Source: Borreliella yangtzensis
GTDB lineage: Bacteria; Spirochaetota; Spirochaetia; Borreliales; Borreliaceae
DNA: 64,000 nucleotides
Assembly: GCF_014201775.1 (NCBI RefSeq)
Contig: NZ_JACHFG010000002.1
Span: forward strand, 221,454-285,453
Direction: 5' to 3'
In this document: positions 43,800-53,161 of the stretch, in pieces
How the letters are laid out: the number at the start of each line of letters is the position of its first letter
How positions within the stretch are numbered: the first letter of the stretch is position 1
Position numbers and translations under genes: made by a program
Notes under the pieces: generated by a model
Told to the model about the DNA's origin: nothing
The model's database searches: none
What the model saw: only the letters and a program-made list of their open reading frames with translations

Positions 43800-45326
43800 A
43801 TGAAAAATAAAAAAATAAGGATTAATTTAAACTTAAAAAGAAAAAGCGGTATTTTGCTTAATATAAGTTCATTGCCATCTAAATATGGCATTGGAGATTT
43901 GGGTAGGGGGGCTTATAAATTTATAGATTTTTTGTTTGCGTCTTCGCAAAGTTATTGGCAAATGTTTGCTTATGCTCCTATTGATTTTACAAGATCTCCC
44001 CCTTATTCAATTTTTTCGGCTTTTGCTGGCAATGTTTATTATATTGATTTAGAAGCTCTTGATAAATTTATAGATTCGGATTTGAATCTTTTAAAGGAAA
44101 ATGAAACTAGATATTCTGATTTAAAAAAATTAAGCTTTAAAGATAAATTTCTCAAGGAAGCTGCTTTAAATTTTATTAATAGAGCTTCGGTTGATGAGGT
44201 TAGAAGCTTTGAAAAATTTAAAAAAAAGTCTTCCTATTGGCTTTTAGATTTTGCAAGTTTTGTTGCATTTAAAGAATATTTTTTAAAAGAATCAAAGAGT
44301 GCTTTTAATGTTCTTTTTGACAGAGGAATTCTTAAAAGAAATGAAAAAGATCTATTTAAATTGAGAAATATTCTTTCGAAAGATATTAAAGTACAAGAGG
44401 TGTTGCAGTATTTCTTTTTTTCACAGTTTCAAGCTTTAAAACGATATGCAAATGATAAGGGAATTGAGCTAGTTATGAACGTACCTCTTTTTATAGCGTA
44501 TGATTCTGCTGATGTTTGGGCACATCAAGAATATTTTAAATTAAGATTTGATGCAAGCAAAGATAAGGTTGCAGGAATTTCTCCAGATTATTTTTTAGAA
44601 CAAGAGCAAGCTTGGGATAATCCAGCTTATAGTTGGAATGTTTTAAAGAAAGTTAAGTATGAATGGTGGGTAAAAAGGATTGGGATTTTAAGAAAGTATG
44701 TAGATGTAATTAAAATTGATCATTTCAGAGGCTTTGTTTCTACTTGGGAAGTTGGTGTTGGTGAGGTTTATGCTTTTAATGGATTGTGGGTAAAGTCACC
44801 GGGACGAGATTTTTTTAATTTTATTTTAAGTGAAATTAAAGATTTAAAAATTTGGGTTGAAGATTTTGAAGACGATCTTGAAGATGTTTCAAGACTAAGA
44901 GATTTTTTTAATTTTCCAGGAATGAGAATAATGAAGTTTGCCTTTGATTTTGATTCGGACAATCAAAATCTTCCCCATAATTATATTAAAAATTGTATAG
45001 TTTACACAGGAATTAATGAGAATGATACAATACGAGAATTTGTTGACTCTTTAGATGATTTGCATAAAAAGTATATTTTTGATTATTTAAATACAAATGA
45101 AGATTTTGTTGTTTGGGACATGATAAGAAGTGTTATGAGTAGTGTTGCTGACAATGTAATAGTACCCATGCAAGATTATATTAATTTAGGAGGAAAAGAT
45201 GAATTTAGGAAAAAACCCATAAAAAGCACTTTAGATAGTTGGATTTTTAGACTATTAGAAAGTGATTTAGATACTACTTTGAGTAAAAATATAAGTTTTA
45301 TTACAAGGCTTTATGGAAGAGCTTAA
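43800..45326 (+). CDS. malQ: 4-alpha-glucanotransferase MalQ (GH77) with Lys in place of the invariant Arg
   Basis: This codes for 508 residues. SGILLNISSLPSKYGIGDLG is the GH77 start, then PPYSIFSAFAGNVYYIDLE. Region II reads VIKIDHFRGF with catalytic Asp at residue 307; LKIWVEDFEDDLEDV holds the acid (VAEDLG in others); IVYTGINENDT is the region IV site (YTGTHDNDT). At residue 305 there is Lys where the alpha-amylase clan has Arg; from the literature I recall this oddity for Borrelia GH77. It transfers maltooligosaccharides. AGAGG precedes ATG 43800; a TATAAT at 43744-43749 may be the promoter. Confidence 0.94.
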   Translation: MKNKKIRINLNLKRKSGILLNISSLPSKYGIGDLGRGAYKFIDFLFASSQSYWQMFAYAPIDFTRSPPYSIFSAFAGNVYYIDLEALDKFIDSDLNLLKENETRYSDLKKLSFKDKFLKEAALNFINRASVDEVRSFEKFKKKSSYWLLDFASFVAFKEYFLKESKSAFNVLFDRGILKRNEKDLFKLRNILSKDIKVQEVLQYFFFSQFQALKRYANDKGIELVMNVPLFIAYDSADVWAHQEYFKLRFDASKDKVAGISPDYFLEQEQAWDNPAYSWNVLKKVKYEWWVKRIGILRKYVDVIKIDHFRGFVSTWEVGVGEVYAFNGLWVKSPGRDFFNFILSEIKDLKIWVEDFEDDLEDVSRLRDFFNFPGMRIMKFAFDFDSDNQNLPHNYIKNCIVYTGINENDTIREFVDSLDDLHKKYIFDYLNTNEDFVVWDMIRSVMSSVADNVIVPMQDYINLGGKDEFRKKPIKSTLDSWIFRLLESDLDTTLSKNISFITRLYGRA

Positions 45327-45451
45327 GATTTTTAAGAGGAAATTTGTTATAACATTTCAATATTTTTGAATTTGATTGAGATTCAATTGGTCAAATAAAA
45401 GTCATTATTGTTTAATATTTTTTGATTTGCAAGTATCATGTATTAATGTAT

Positions 45452-47290
45452 ATGAAAATTTTTATCTATTGGATAGTTATTTTCTCCTTTTTTGTTTTTA
45501 AAGTTTTTAGTACATATGCATTAACTGATGAAGAGTTTTTTAAAAAATATAGTTTATTTTTTGTCCATAAAGGATTTTTGAGTAAAAACATTAATGGAAA
45601 GATAACTAAAGTTCAAGTTAATGGGATAGATACCAGGTGGGTTTATCCTTTTCATAAACCTACTCCTAGTAGAATTACTTCTATTTATGAAGATGTTTAT
45701 TCTTCAAATTCATTGTTGACTACAAGCAATAGTCTATACGTTTCTTATGATTATTCAAAAAATTTTAGAAAATTAGTAGGAATTAACAAATTTAACAGTA
45801 GTGCGTATATTACATCAAGTGCCTTTTCTAAAGGGGATTATAAGCGTATTGCTATTGGAACTGCGATTCATGGCATTTATCTTAGTGTTAATGGGGCTGT
45901 TAGTTTTAAAAATTTAAATAGTTTAATCCCACAGATTTATTTAGGTGCAGGATATTATGACATTATTAGTGCTGTTGAATTTTCAAAAGAAGATATAAAT
46001 AATTTATATTTTTCTTCTGGAGTTTATGGAGATATTTTTTTAATTAGTCAAAAAAGTGGATTTATTAAAAAAATTGCTTTTCCTTTTAAAAAACAAATAA
46101 TACGTATTTTAGATTTGTCTAGCAAGAATGTAGAAAAAATTTTGGTTAGAACGTATGATAATCATTTTTATTCTTATTTTAATGGGCAATGGATATTTAT
46201 TGGAAAATTATCTTTACAAGATCAAGACTTTTTTGAAAAATCACAAAGAATGCAGCTCGCTAAAAATAAAGGGTCTATTTATTTAACAGCATATACATTG
46301 CGTAATAACAGGGAAGTTGATCAAAGATTTAAATTTATTAAAGATTCAGGTATGAATGCTGTTGTAATTGATTTTAAAGATGATAATGGTAATTTGACTT
46401 ATTCTAGTAAGCTTTCTTTGCCCAATAAGTTGAGAGCTGCTAAAGATTTGATTGATGTTTCTTATATCCTTAAAAAGGCTAGGGAACTTGGAATTTATGT
46501 TATTGCTAGATGTGTTGTATTTAAAGATGCAAAATTGTATCATTATAACAATTTTAAGCATGCTCTTTGGAATAAAAGGACCAATAAACCTTGGGCCCAT
46601 TTTATTAAAAATGTTGATTCTAAGGGTCTTGTTAAATATGTTCAAGTAGAGCATTGGGTAGATATTTTTTCTACTGCTACTTGGGAGTATAACATTTCTA
46701 TTGCAAAAGAAATACAATCTTTTGGAGTTAATGAGATACAATTCGATTACATTAGATTTCCATCAGATGGTCCTGTATCTCTTGCAACTTCAAAAATAAA
46801 TAAGTATGAGATGCAACCCGTTGATGCTCTTGAATCTTTTTTGATTATGGCAAGAGAACAGCTTCATATTCCTATTTCTGTTGATATTTATGGGTACAAT
46901 GGTTGGTTTCCTACTAATAGTATTGGGCAAAATATTGCAATGTTATCAGATTATGTTGATGTTATATCCCCTATGTTTTATCCTTCACATTATACCAATG
47001 ATTTTTTGTCGAGCAATTCTTATTATACAAAAAGAGCTTATAGAATTTATAAAGAGGGGAGCGATAGAGCATTTATGTTTTCTTTAGATGGGGTTGTCAT
47101 TAGACCTTATGTACAAGCTTTCTTGTTGGGAAAAGAAAAGTTTGTGGATGATGAGATTTATTTAAAGTATTTAAAGTTTCAGCTTAAAGGGGTTAAAGAG
47201 TCATTGAGTAGTGGCTTTAGTCTTTGGAACGCATCTAATGTTTATTATATGGTTAAAGGTAGTTTAAAAGAATATTTAGATTTTTTTTAA
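45452..47290 (+). CDS. Exported DUF4015 glycoside-hydrolase-like protein
   Basis: This codes for about 612 residues if ATG 45452 is used; earlier in-frame starts exist at 45422 (TTG) and 45446 (ATG), and no ribosome site decides. A signal segment (IFIYWIVIFSFFVFKVF) leads to about 270 residues with propeller-like pattern. The C-terminal half is a DUF4015 TIM-barrel domain: NAVVIDFKDDNGNL, LGIYVIARCVVFKD, NEIQFDYIRFPSDG, PISVDIYGYNGW, VDVISPMFYPSHY. This family is thought to act on carbohydrate; the substrate is unknown. The exchanger gene follows directly. Confidence 0.82.
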   Translation: MKIFIYWIVIFSFFVFKVFSTYALTDEEFFKKYSLFFVHKGFLSKNINGKITKVQVNGIDTRWVYPFHKPTPSRITSIYEDVYSSNSLLTTSNSLYVSYDYSKNFRKLVGINKFNSSAYITSSAFSKGDYKRIAIGTAIHGIYLSVNGAVSFKNLNSLIPQIYLGAGYYDIISAVEFSKEDINNLYFSSGVYGDIFLISQKSGFIKKIAFPFKKQIIRILDLSSKNVEKILVRTYDNHFYSYFNGQWIFIGKLSLQDQDFFEKSQRMQLAKNKGSIYLTAYTLRNNREVDQRFKFIKDSGMNAVVIDFKDDNGNLTYSSKLSLPNKLRAAKDLIDVSYILKKARELGIYVIARCVVFKDAKLYHYNNFKHALWNKRTNKPWAHFIKNVDSKGLVKYVQVEHWVDIFSTATWEYNISIAKEIQSFGVNEIQFDYIRFPSDGPVSLATSKINKYEMQPVDALESFLIMAREQLHIPISVDIYGYNGWFPTNSIGQNIAMLSDYVDVISPMFYPSHYTNDFLSSNSYYTKRAYRIYKEGSDRAFMFSLDGVVIRPYVQAFLLGKEKFVDDEIYLKYLKFQLKGVKESLSSGFSLWNASNVYYMVKGSLKEYLDFF

Positions 47291-47317
47291 ATGCTGTTTC
47301 TTGTAAAGGAGATGTAT

Positions 47318-48304
47318 TTGGAACATTTAATTCAATTTTTTTATGTAGGGTTTGGTATTTTTTTATTGTATCTTGGTGGTGATTTACTTTTAAAAAGTTC
47401 AGTTGGCATTGCTAATTATTTAAAAGTTCCAACACTTTTAATAGGAGTTACAATAGTATCTTTTTCAACAAGTGCTCCAGAGCTTTTTACAAGCTTAGTA
47501 GCAGCTTTTAAGGGTAAAAACGAAATTGTTGTTTCTAATGTGATTGGTAGCAATATTATTAATATGTTACTTGCTCTGCCTTTAGCAGGATTCTTTTTAA
47601 TGATTAAGGCAGATTATAAAAGACTTAAACTTTCTTTTATGTTTTTGTTTTTATTAATGTTTCTTCTTTTGTTGCTTTCATTTGATTTTAGATCTTACTC
47701 TTTTTTTACAACACCTTATAATCGTTTCAGCTCATTGGGTATTTTAATTTTGTTTTTATCCTATCTGTTATTCTTTTATAAAGAAGAAAAAGCGCATGCT
47801 AGCTTTGAAAATTCTTTTCATGAAGGTGTGAACAATTTAAATCAGAGTTTAAATTTTATGTTTTTAAATACATTAAGCTTTTTTATTAGTATGTATTTTC
47901 TTTATTTGGGGTCGAAATTATTAGTGGATGGAGCTCTTTATATTGCTAATAATGTTTTTAATGTTAGTGAAAAGTTAATTGGGATTATAGTTGTGGCTTT
48001 TGGAACAAGTGTTCCCGAGTTGGTTGTATCTCTTTTTGCAATAATTAAAAAAGAATCAGACATTGCATTTGGGAACATTATTGGTAGCAATATTTTTAAT
48101 ATTGGATTTATTTTAGCCAGTAGTAGTTTTTTTAGACCTATCTTATTGCAAGATATTTATGTTTTAGATTTTAGTATAATGGTGTTTATAACTTTAGTTT
48201 TATTCTTAGTGGTTAAATTTAAAGGAGTTTTTAGTAGAGGCATATCTTTAATTTTTTTTCTTTTATATATTTTGTATAACTTAATGCTATTTAACTTTTA
48301 TTGA
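47318..48304 (+). CDS. Na+/Ca2+ exchanger family membrane protein (CaCA)
   Basis: This codes for 328 residues from TTG 47318, chosen because AAAGGAG at 47305-47311 is 6 bases upstream; ATG 47312 touches that site and ATG 47291 lies before it. Ten or so helices hold two inverted alpha repeats: TIVSFSTSAPELFTSLVAAF with NVIGSNIINM near 45-85, and VAFGTSVPELVVSLFAI with NIIGSNIFNIGF near 225-270. These are the ion-binding motifs of the YrbG/CaCA family. Members swap Na+ or K+ for Ca2+ across the cytoplasmic membrane. Confidence 0.92.
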   Translation: MEHLIQFFYVGFGIFLLYLGGDLLLKSSVGIANYLKVPTLLIGVTIVSFSTSAPELFTSLVAAFKGKNEIVVSNVIGSNIINMLLALPLAGFFLMIKADYKRLKLSFMFLFLLMFLLLLLSFDFRSYSFFTTPYNRFSSLGILILFLSYLLFFYKEEKAHASFENSFHEGVNNLNQSLNFMFLNTLSFFISMYFLYLGSKLLVDGALYIANNVFNVSEKLIGIIVVAFGTSVPELVVSLFAIIKKESDIAFGNIIGSNIFNIGFILASSSFFRPILLQDIYVLDFSIMVFITLVLFLVVKFKGVFSRGISLIFFLLYILYNLMLFNFY

Positions 48305-48384
48305 TTATTTAATCTTAATTTTAGCTTGTTAATATATTTTTATGTAATATGTTTTATTATTTTAATGTAATATAAGGGAACAAT

Positions 48385-50136
48385 ATGAAAAAATTACCAG
48401 AAATTTTTTATATGAGTAGCAAAGAAGTAGATATTTTAATTTCTCAATTAGGAATATCTTCTGATACCCAAAAATCAATTTTGAAAACTATTTTGTCTTA
48501 TAAAAAGGATGCCATAGATTACTCTTCTTTTATAGAAGAGCATTCTGTAAAAATACGAGGTTTAAAAGGGGAGCTTGATTTTTTATTTCGCAAACTTTAT
48601 GAAGTTAAAAGAGGAATAATTACTAGTAAAATAGCAACGGATGGAGAATTTTTGCCAGATAGCATAATTTTGACCGATGAAGCTAGTTATGATTTTTATT
48701 ATTATTCTATTGACGATTTATTTTTGAAAACTTATATAGGAATAGAGCTTTTTAGTTCTTTGCTTACTGTTAAGAATGTAGAATCTAGTTTATTGGTTTT
48801 TCAGAATGAATTTATAGCTATTGCAGATTCAGATATTAACTACAAATTTTTTGAAACAAAATCACGACTGAAAGAAATATTGGTTTGGAAATCATTAATA
48901 ATTCCATCGAGCAGGGCTTTATATTTTATTGAGTTTGTTAAAAAAATATTTTTTAACATTGCTTCTAATAATATTGTAAAAGATGTTTTCGTTAGAGTAA
49001 AAGGATTAAAGCTTGGTGATTATGAGAGAGCTTTAGAAGAGGGTAAGAATGTTATTGGCTCTATTTCTAAGATTTTATCTGGTATTATTGAAATTAAGGA
49101 TGAAGTTCTTGGCAAGAAAGGAATCACTTTTTCAAAAAATTATTTTGTTTTTTTGGATTTTCTTAATCTTTTTATTAAAAATGAAAAAGACTTAGAAGAG
49201 CTTAAGGCTGTAGAAGCTATTAAAATAGATGAATCTTTAAAAGCAATTGAAAAGACTTTGGAGTTTAAAAAAGGTTCAATTGATACAGGAGAGTTTTTTA
49301 GTATTCTAAAAGTTTATTCTGAAGGTCTAAACGATCCCGAAAATTTTTTATTGGTTGCTAATATGTACTTTTTTGAATCTAAAATTCATGATATTTTGCC
49401 AAAAATATTTCAAGTAAAAGAAAATTTTTATTTGTACAAACCTTTTGCATATGAATTTTTTCTAGAAGAATATGAGAAGGTTTTACAATTTCTTAATAGT
49501 GAGTTGAGAGTTAGTATATTTAAAATTCTTAGCTTTGGAGATGATCCTTCTTCTATTTTTACAGAAGAAGGCCTAGAAGAAGTTATCAATAGATTAGTAG
49601 TATCTCGTTATATTATGAACGAGTATTGTTTAAAAAATAAAGTTAAATTTCTTGACCTTATTGTTTCTCATTACAGAAGAATTTATAAAACACAAAGTGT
49701 TCAAGTCCATATTAAAGATTTAATTAAAGTTGAAGCAGCAAAATATTTTAAGAATAGTAATGAACTGTTACCTTTATATAAAATATATAAACTTGATTTG
49801 TATTCACTTTTGAATGCTGCTTATAAAGATTTGAGTTTGTTTAAAAGAATTGTTTTGTTTTTGACAGGCAAGCATCAAAGTTATAAAGAGGCTTTATCCA
49901 GATTGGATTTTAGAGCTGGTTTAAATAAAAGTGGAAGTGGTCTTTTTGATTCAAACGAAAGAGTTAAAAGACAATTAGAAAAAATTAGAAGACAAAGAGA
50001 GGAAATAAAAGCACAAGTTAGAAATTCTTTTCCCAAAAAAAGCACAACGCCTAAACAAGTAACAAATAAGAACTATACAAAACAGGAACAAGACGAAGCA
50101 TGGGTCAAATTTGGTGATAGGATACAAAAAAAATAG
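48385..50136 (+). CDS. Unknown 583-residue protein
   Basis: I do not recognise a family. No signal peptide or membrane helix is seen, so it is probably cytoplasmic. It looks helical throughout: SSDTQKSILKTILSYKKDAI near 25, and EDLEELKAVEAIKIDESLKA-like stretches near 270. The C-terminus is a basic coiled region (VKRQLEKIRRQREEIKAQV) followed by a Thr/Lys/Gln-rich tail. The upstream gap (48305-48384) has no clear promoter. It is convergent with a 55-residue gene. It appears Borrelia-restricted from memory. Confidence 0.75.
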   Translation: MKKLPEIFYMSSKEVDILISQLGISSDTQKSILKTILSYKKDAIDYSSFIEEHSVKIRGLKGELDFLFRKLYEVKRGIITSKIATDGEFLPDSIILTDEASYDFYYYSIDDLFLKTYIGIELFSSLLTVKNVESSLLVFQNEFIAIADSDINYKFFETKSRLKEILVWKSLIIPSSRALYFIEFVKKIFFNIASNNIVKDVFVRVKGLKLGDYERALEEGKNVIGSISKILSGIIEIKDEVLGKKGITFSKNYFVFLDFLNLFIKNEKDLEELKAVEAIKIDESLKAIEKTLEFKKGSIDTGEFFSILKVYSEGLNDPENFLLVANMYFFESKIHDILPKIFQVKENFYLYKPFAYEFFLEEYEKVLQFLNSELRVSIFKILSFGDDPSSIFTEEGLEEVINRLVVSRYIMNEYCLKNKVKFLDLIVSHYRRIYKTQSVQVHIKDLIKVEAAKYFKNSNELLPLYKIYKLDLYSLLNAAYKDLSLFKRIVLFLTGKHQSYKEALSRLDFRAGLNKSGSGLFDSNERVKRQLEKIRRQREEIKAQVRNSFPKKSTTPKQVTNKNYTKQEQDEAWVKFGDRIQKK

Positions 50137-50151
50137 CGTTTATAAGTAAGT

Positions 50152-50175
50152 GGATTTATTTGTTAAAATAAATCC
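50152..50175. terminator. Bidirectional terminator-like hairpin
   Basis: GGATTTATTT (50152-50161), loop GTTA, AAATAAATCC (50166-50175): perfect 10-bp arms. It lies between two convergent genes and overlaps the stop of the small minus-strand gene. On the minus strand a run of eight T follows 17 bases later. Confidence 0.5.
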
Positions 50176-50330
50176 CTTGGCTTTCTTGCTGTATTTTTTG
50201 AAGTTTGACATTCTGCATAATGTCTTATTTTCCCATTTTCAAATTTTGATTTCATTACAATTTTTCCTCCCCATCGACTTATTAGCTCTTTTGAGCCTAT
50301 TCTTTGCGCGTTTTTAGAAATTTTTGCCAT
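50163..50330 (-). CDS. Small basic 55-residue protein
   Basis: The minus strand from ATG 50330 to TAA 50163 codes for 55 residues: MAKISKNAQRIGSKELISRW, a GGKIVMKSKFENGK middle, then RHYAECQTSKNTARKPRDLF. AGGAGCTTT-like bases (minus) precede the ATG. The composition is basic with Gly, Trp and one Cys, unlike random AT-rich frames, and a hairpin closes it. No family is recognised. It may be a nucleic-acid or ribosome-associated protein; that is only inference from charge. Confidence 0.7.
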   Translation of the reverse strand: MAKISKNAQRIGSKELISRWGGKIVMKSKFENGKIRHYAECQTSKNTARKPRDLF

Positions 50331-50406
50331 TTTAAAGCTCCTTTTGACGGATTTGTTGTATAATAAAATCTATCAAAATAAAGTTGATTTATCAAGGAAT
50401 TTATTC

Positions 50407-52008
50407 ATGTTATTTATAATATTTTTTGTGAGTACTTCTCTTTTCTCAAAAGAAGTTTACTATAGATTTGCAGATTATTCTGTTAATTACAACATAGTAG
50501 GTAAATATGAGATTACAAAAGAAGAATCTGAAGAAGAGTATGGATACAAATTCACTTATGATCGCAATAATAATCTTATTTTAGTTGATTATATTGGTAA
50601 GCTTAGCATTTTAATGCCTTCTTTTTTTAATGCAACCCAGATTAAAATAGAAAGATCTAGGCAAAGTGAAAGGCGCATATTTTTAAATAGGGGGCTTGCT
50701 TTTAAAAATAATAATGGTGTTTACATTGAACACATAGAGTACATGAGTGATGGCAGGATTAAAAATATTTTTAATTACAATAGATCTAATGAAATGGTTA
50801 GAGATAGATATGATGTTTCTTATTATCATTTTTTATATGATAATGAGAGAGAGTTTAGTGTTTACAGATTTAATGAGTCAGGGATTCAAGTTAAAGATTT
50901 AAATAATGTATATTTTACAAAGATTACTTATGATCATGGCAAATTTGTTAAAACGGTTTTGTATTACGATGAGAATGGTTACATTGTAAGATCAAAAAAT
51001 GGTACTTGTGGTTTTAGATTGACTTATGATGCTAATCATAATCTTATCAAAGAAGAATTTCTTGATAATTCATCTTACATTGCTTCAAATCCATTTTCAG
51101 TAGCTACTAAAATATATCATTATGATATTGGTGGAAAAGTTATTGAGATTTTAAATTATGATATTGATAATAATTTAACTCCTGATGAAAATAATGTAGC
51201 AATTTATCGTTATGAATATTATTTTAAAGAAAAAGATTGCTATTATAAAGAATATAATTATGACAATAATAATAATTTAACAATTAGTCAAAATGGTTAT
51301 GCCATGAAGAAGACCATTCTTTATATTCAAAACAATGAAAAAAGGATAATAAACTATAGTAATAAAATTAATAAAAACTATAATAGAGATATTCCTACTG
51401 TTTATGAGGAAAAATACGAAATAATGGATAATTTCAAAGGCATTGCTATTTATAGCTATAAATATGATGATAAGTTTTATTTAATAGAAAATATTTTTTT
51501 TGATAAAAATTTTAATTTAATAGCTGATGTTAAAGGTGTGATGATTTACAGATACTCTTACGACAAGGAAGGATTTTTGATTACCCAAGAACATTTTGGT
51601 GGGGATTTTGTTAATCCAATAGATAATTTTGAAGGAGTTTCGAAGTATAAATTTGGTTACGACTCTAATGGCAATATGATTTCAAAGAAAAATTTTTCTA
51701 AAAATGGAGTTTTGGTTGCTGATTGTAATTTTGTTTTCGAATATTTATATGAATATGATAAACAAAATAGACTTATTTCCCAAAAAAATTTTGGCAGCTT
51801 AGGACAATTGCAGGACGATATTCATGGAGTTAGTGTTTATAAATATGAGTACAATAAATTTGGAAAAATATCAAAACAGTCAAATTATGGTCCAGATTTG
51901 AGATTAAGAGATGATGTTGGGGGTTTTTCAATTTATAAGTGGATTTATGATGCTAGAGGTAATTTAATAGATTTCCAAAAATTTGATTCTTTAGGTACTT
52001 TAATCTAA
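50407..52008 (+). CDS. Exported protein of YD-like about 32-residue repeats
   Basis: This codes for 533 residues from ATG 50407, with AAGGA 8 bases upstream; it gives a good signal peptide (MLFIIFFVSTSLFSKE). A TTG start at 50344 has no ribosome site. The mature part is made of repeats of about 32 residues with pattern G-V-x-x-Y-K-Y-x-Y-D-x-x-G-x-L-I, then K-x-F and L-x-x-D (for example GVSVYKYEYNKFGKIS, GFSIYKWIYDARGNLI, GVMIYRYSYDKEGFLI). They recall the YD repeats of RHS proteins, which form a beta shell. No toxin domain is attached. The end overlaps alr tail to tail by 9 bases. Confidence 0.82.
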   Translation: MLFIIFFVSTSLFSKEVYYRFADYSVNYNIVGKYEITKEESEEEYGYKFTYDRNNNLILVDYIGKLSILMPSFFNATQIKIERSRQSERRIFLNRGLAFKNNNGVYIEHIEYMSDGRIKNIFNYNRSNEMVRDRYDVSYYHFLYDNEREFSVYRFNESGIQVKDLNNVYFTKITYDHGKFVKTVLYYDENGYIVRSKNGTCGFRLTYDANHNLIKEEFLDNSSYIASNPFSVATKIYHYDIGGKVIEILNYDIDNNLTPDENNVAIYRYEYYFKEKDCYYKEYNYDNNNNLTISQNGYAMKKTILYIQNNEKRIINYSNKINKNYNRDIPTVYEEKYEIMDNFKGIAIYSYKYDDKFYLIENIFFDKNFNLIADVKGVMIYRYSYDKEGFLITQEHFGGDFVNPIDNFEGVSKYKFGYDSNGNMISKKNFSKNGVLVADCNFVFEYLYEYDKQNRLISQKNFGSLGQLQDDIHGVSVYKYEYNKFGKISKQSNYGPDLRLRDDVGGFSIYKWIYDARGNLIDFQKFDSLGTLI

Positions 52009-53100
52009 GTATTTTCTGTTTTCATATTTTCCTATATTGCATAGTAATTCATAATTACTTCTTTTAGAAAATTTACTCATTTTATCTATACTTAATTTTT
52101 CTGATACAATTTCTACTTTTGAACCCACTTTAACTTTTAAGTCTTTGGGAATTTCTACTATTGTTATGTTCATGCAAACTTTTCCTCTTATTTTACATTT
52201 TTTGTTGTTTATTAAAAAATAAAAATTATTATTTATATTTTGGGGTATTCCATCAAAATATCCAATTGGAATAATACCCACTTTCATATCCTTTTTGGCT
52301 TGAAATGTACCTGAATATGAAATTTTTTCCCCTTTTTTTACATTTTGAATAAATATTATTTTTGAAAATAAATTTAATACGGGCTTAAAATTTAGGACAG
52401 GTTTTTTGTTTTTTGAAAATGGGGCATAACCATAAAGAATAAGGCCCGGTCTTACCATATTAAATTGTGGGTTTAATTTATAGTTGAGAATGTGGCCTGA
52501 ATTAGAAATATGAACAAATTTTGGATTTATGTTTTTTTGTTTAAGTGTTTCCAAAAATAATAAAAATTTTTCTATTTGTTTTTGTGTGGTTTTAAAGTTT
52601 TCTGTTGTTGGGAGGTGTGAGCAGACTCCTTCTAGTTCTAAAAATTTTGAATTTTGAATATATGTGGCTATTTCAAGGGCACTATCTATTTTTATTCCGT
52701 ATCTATTCATGCCTATATCAATTTTTAAGTGAACTTTTATTTTTTTTTTTTGTAATGTGCATCCTTTTTCTATTAGAAATAAATATTCAAAATCAGCAAC
52801 AAATGGTAATAACTCAAGTTTAATCAAATTTTTAATTTCTTTGTTGTCCACTTTAAAGTATAATAACACTTGTATATTTTTATCGATTTTTTTAAGTTTT
52901 TTAGCATCTTCAATATTGGAAAGTCCAAAATAATTTATATTTTTTGATTTTAAAAATTTAAAGATCTTAATAAGTCCGTGACCGTAAGCATCGGCTTTTA
53001 GGGTAGCTACTATTTCTTTTTTACCAACTTTATTTTTAATTAAATTTAAGTTATGTTCTAAATTATTTAAATTTATTATTATTGTTTTATTGCTGTTCAT
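52000..53100 (-). CDS. alr: Alanine racemase
   Basis: This codes for 366 residues. The PLP lysine lies in ATLKADAYGHGLIKI near residue 35. HLKIDIGMNRYGI, VCSHLPTTE, MVRPGLILYG, and the second catalytic Tyr in KISYSGTFQA are in family order, and KVCMNITIVEIP is the conserved C-terminal site. It supplies D-alanine for the ligase at 12170-13255. It follows the S2-like pair by 61 bases on the same strand. Confidence 0.95.
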   Translation of the reverse strand: MNSNKTIIINLNNLEHNLNLIKNKVGKKEIVATLKADAYGHGLIKIFKFLKSKNINYFGLSNIEDAKKLKKIDKNIQVLLYFKVDNKEIKNLIKLELLPFVADFEYLFLIEKGCTLQKKKIKVHLKIDIGMNRYGIKIDSALEIATYIQNSKFLELEGVCSHLPTTENFKTTQKQIEKFLLFLETLKQKNINPKFVHISNSGHILNYKLNPQFNMVRPGLILYGYAPFSKNKKPVLNFKPVLNLFSKIIFIQNVKKGEKISYSGTFQAKKDMKVGIIPIGYFDGIPQNINNNFYFLINNKKCKIRGKVCMNITIVEIPKDLKVKVGSKVEIVSEKLSIDKMSKFSKRSNYELLCNIGKYENRKYLD

Positions 53101-53161
53101 TGTTTATTATTATACATTTATTCCTCTTGGAGAAGTAAATGTTTTTTTATTAATTTATGAT

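Noticed and set aside
45340-45420. Short palindromes (TGTTATAACA; TTGAAT/ATTCAA) after malQ
   Set aside because: Arms of 5-6 A/T bases are expected by chance in such AT-rich DNA, and no T run or promoter fits.
50344-50364. TTGACG followed by TATAAT before the repeat protein
   Set aside because: Only 9 bases separate them; a sigma-70 promoter needs about 17. The TATAAT may still act alone, but the pair is not a normal promoter.
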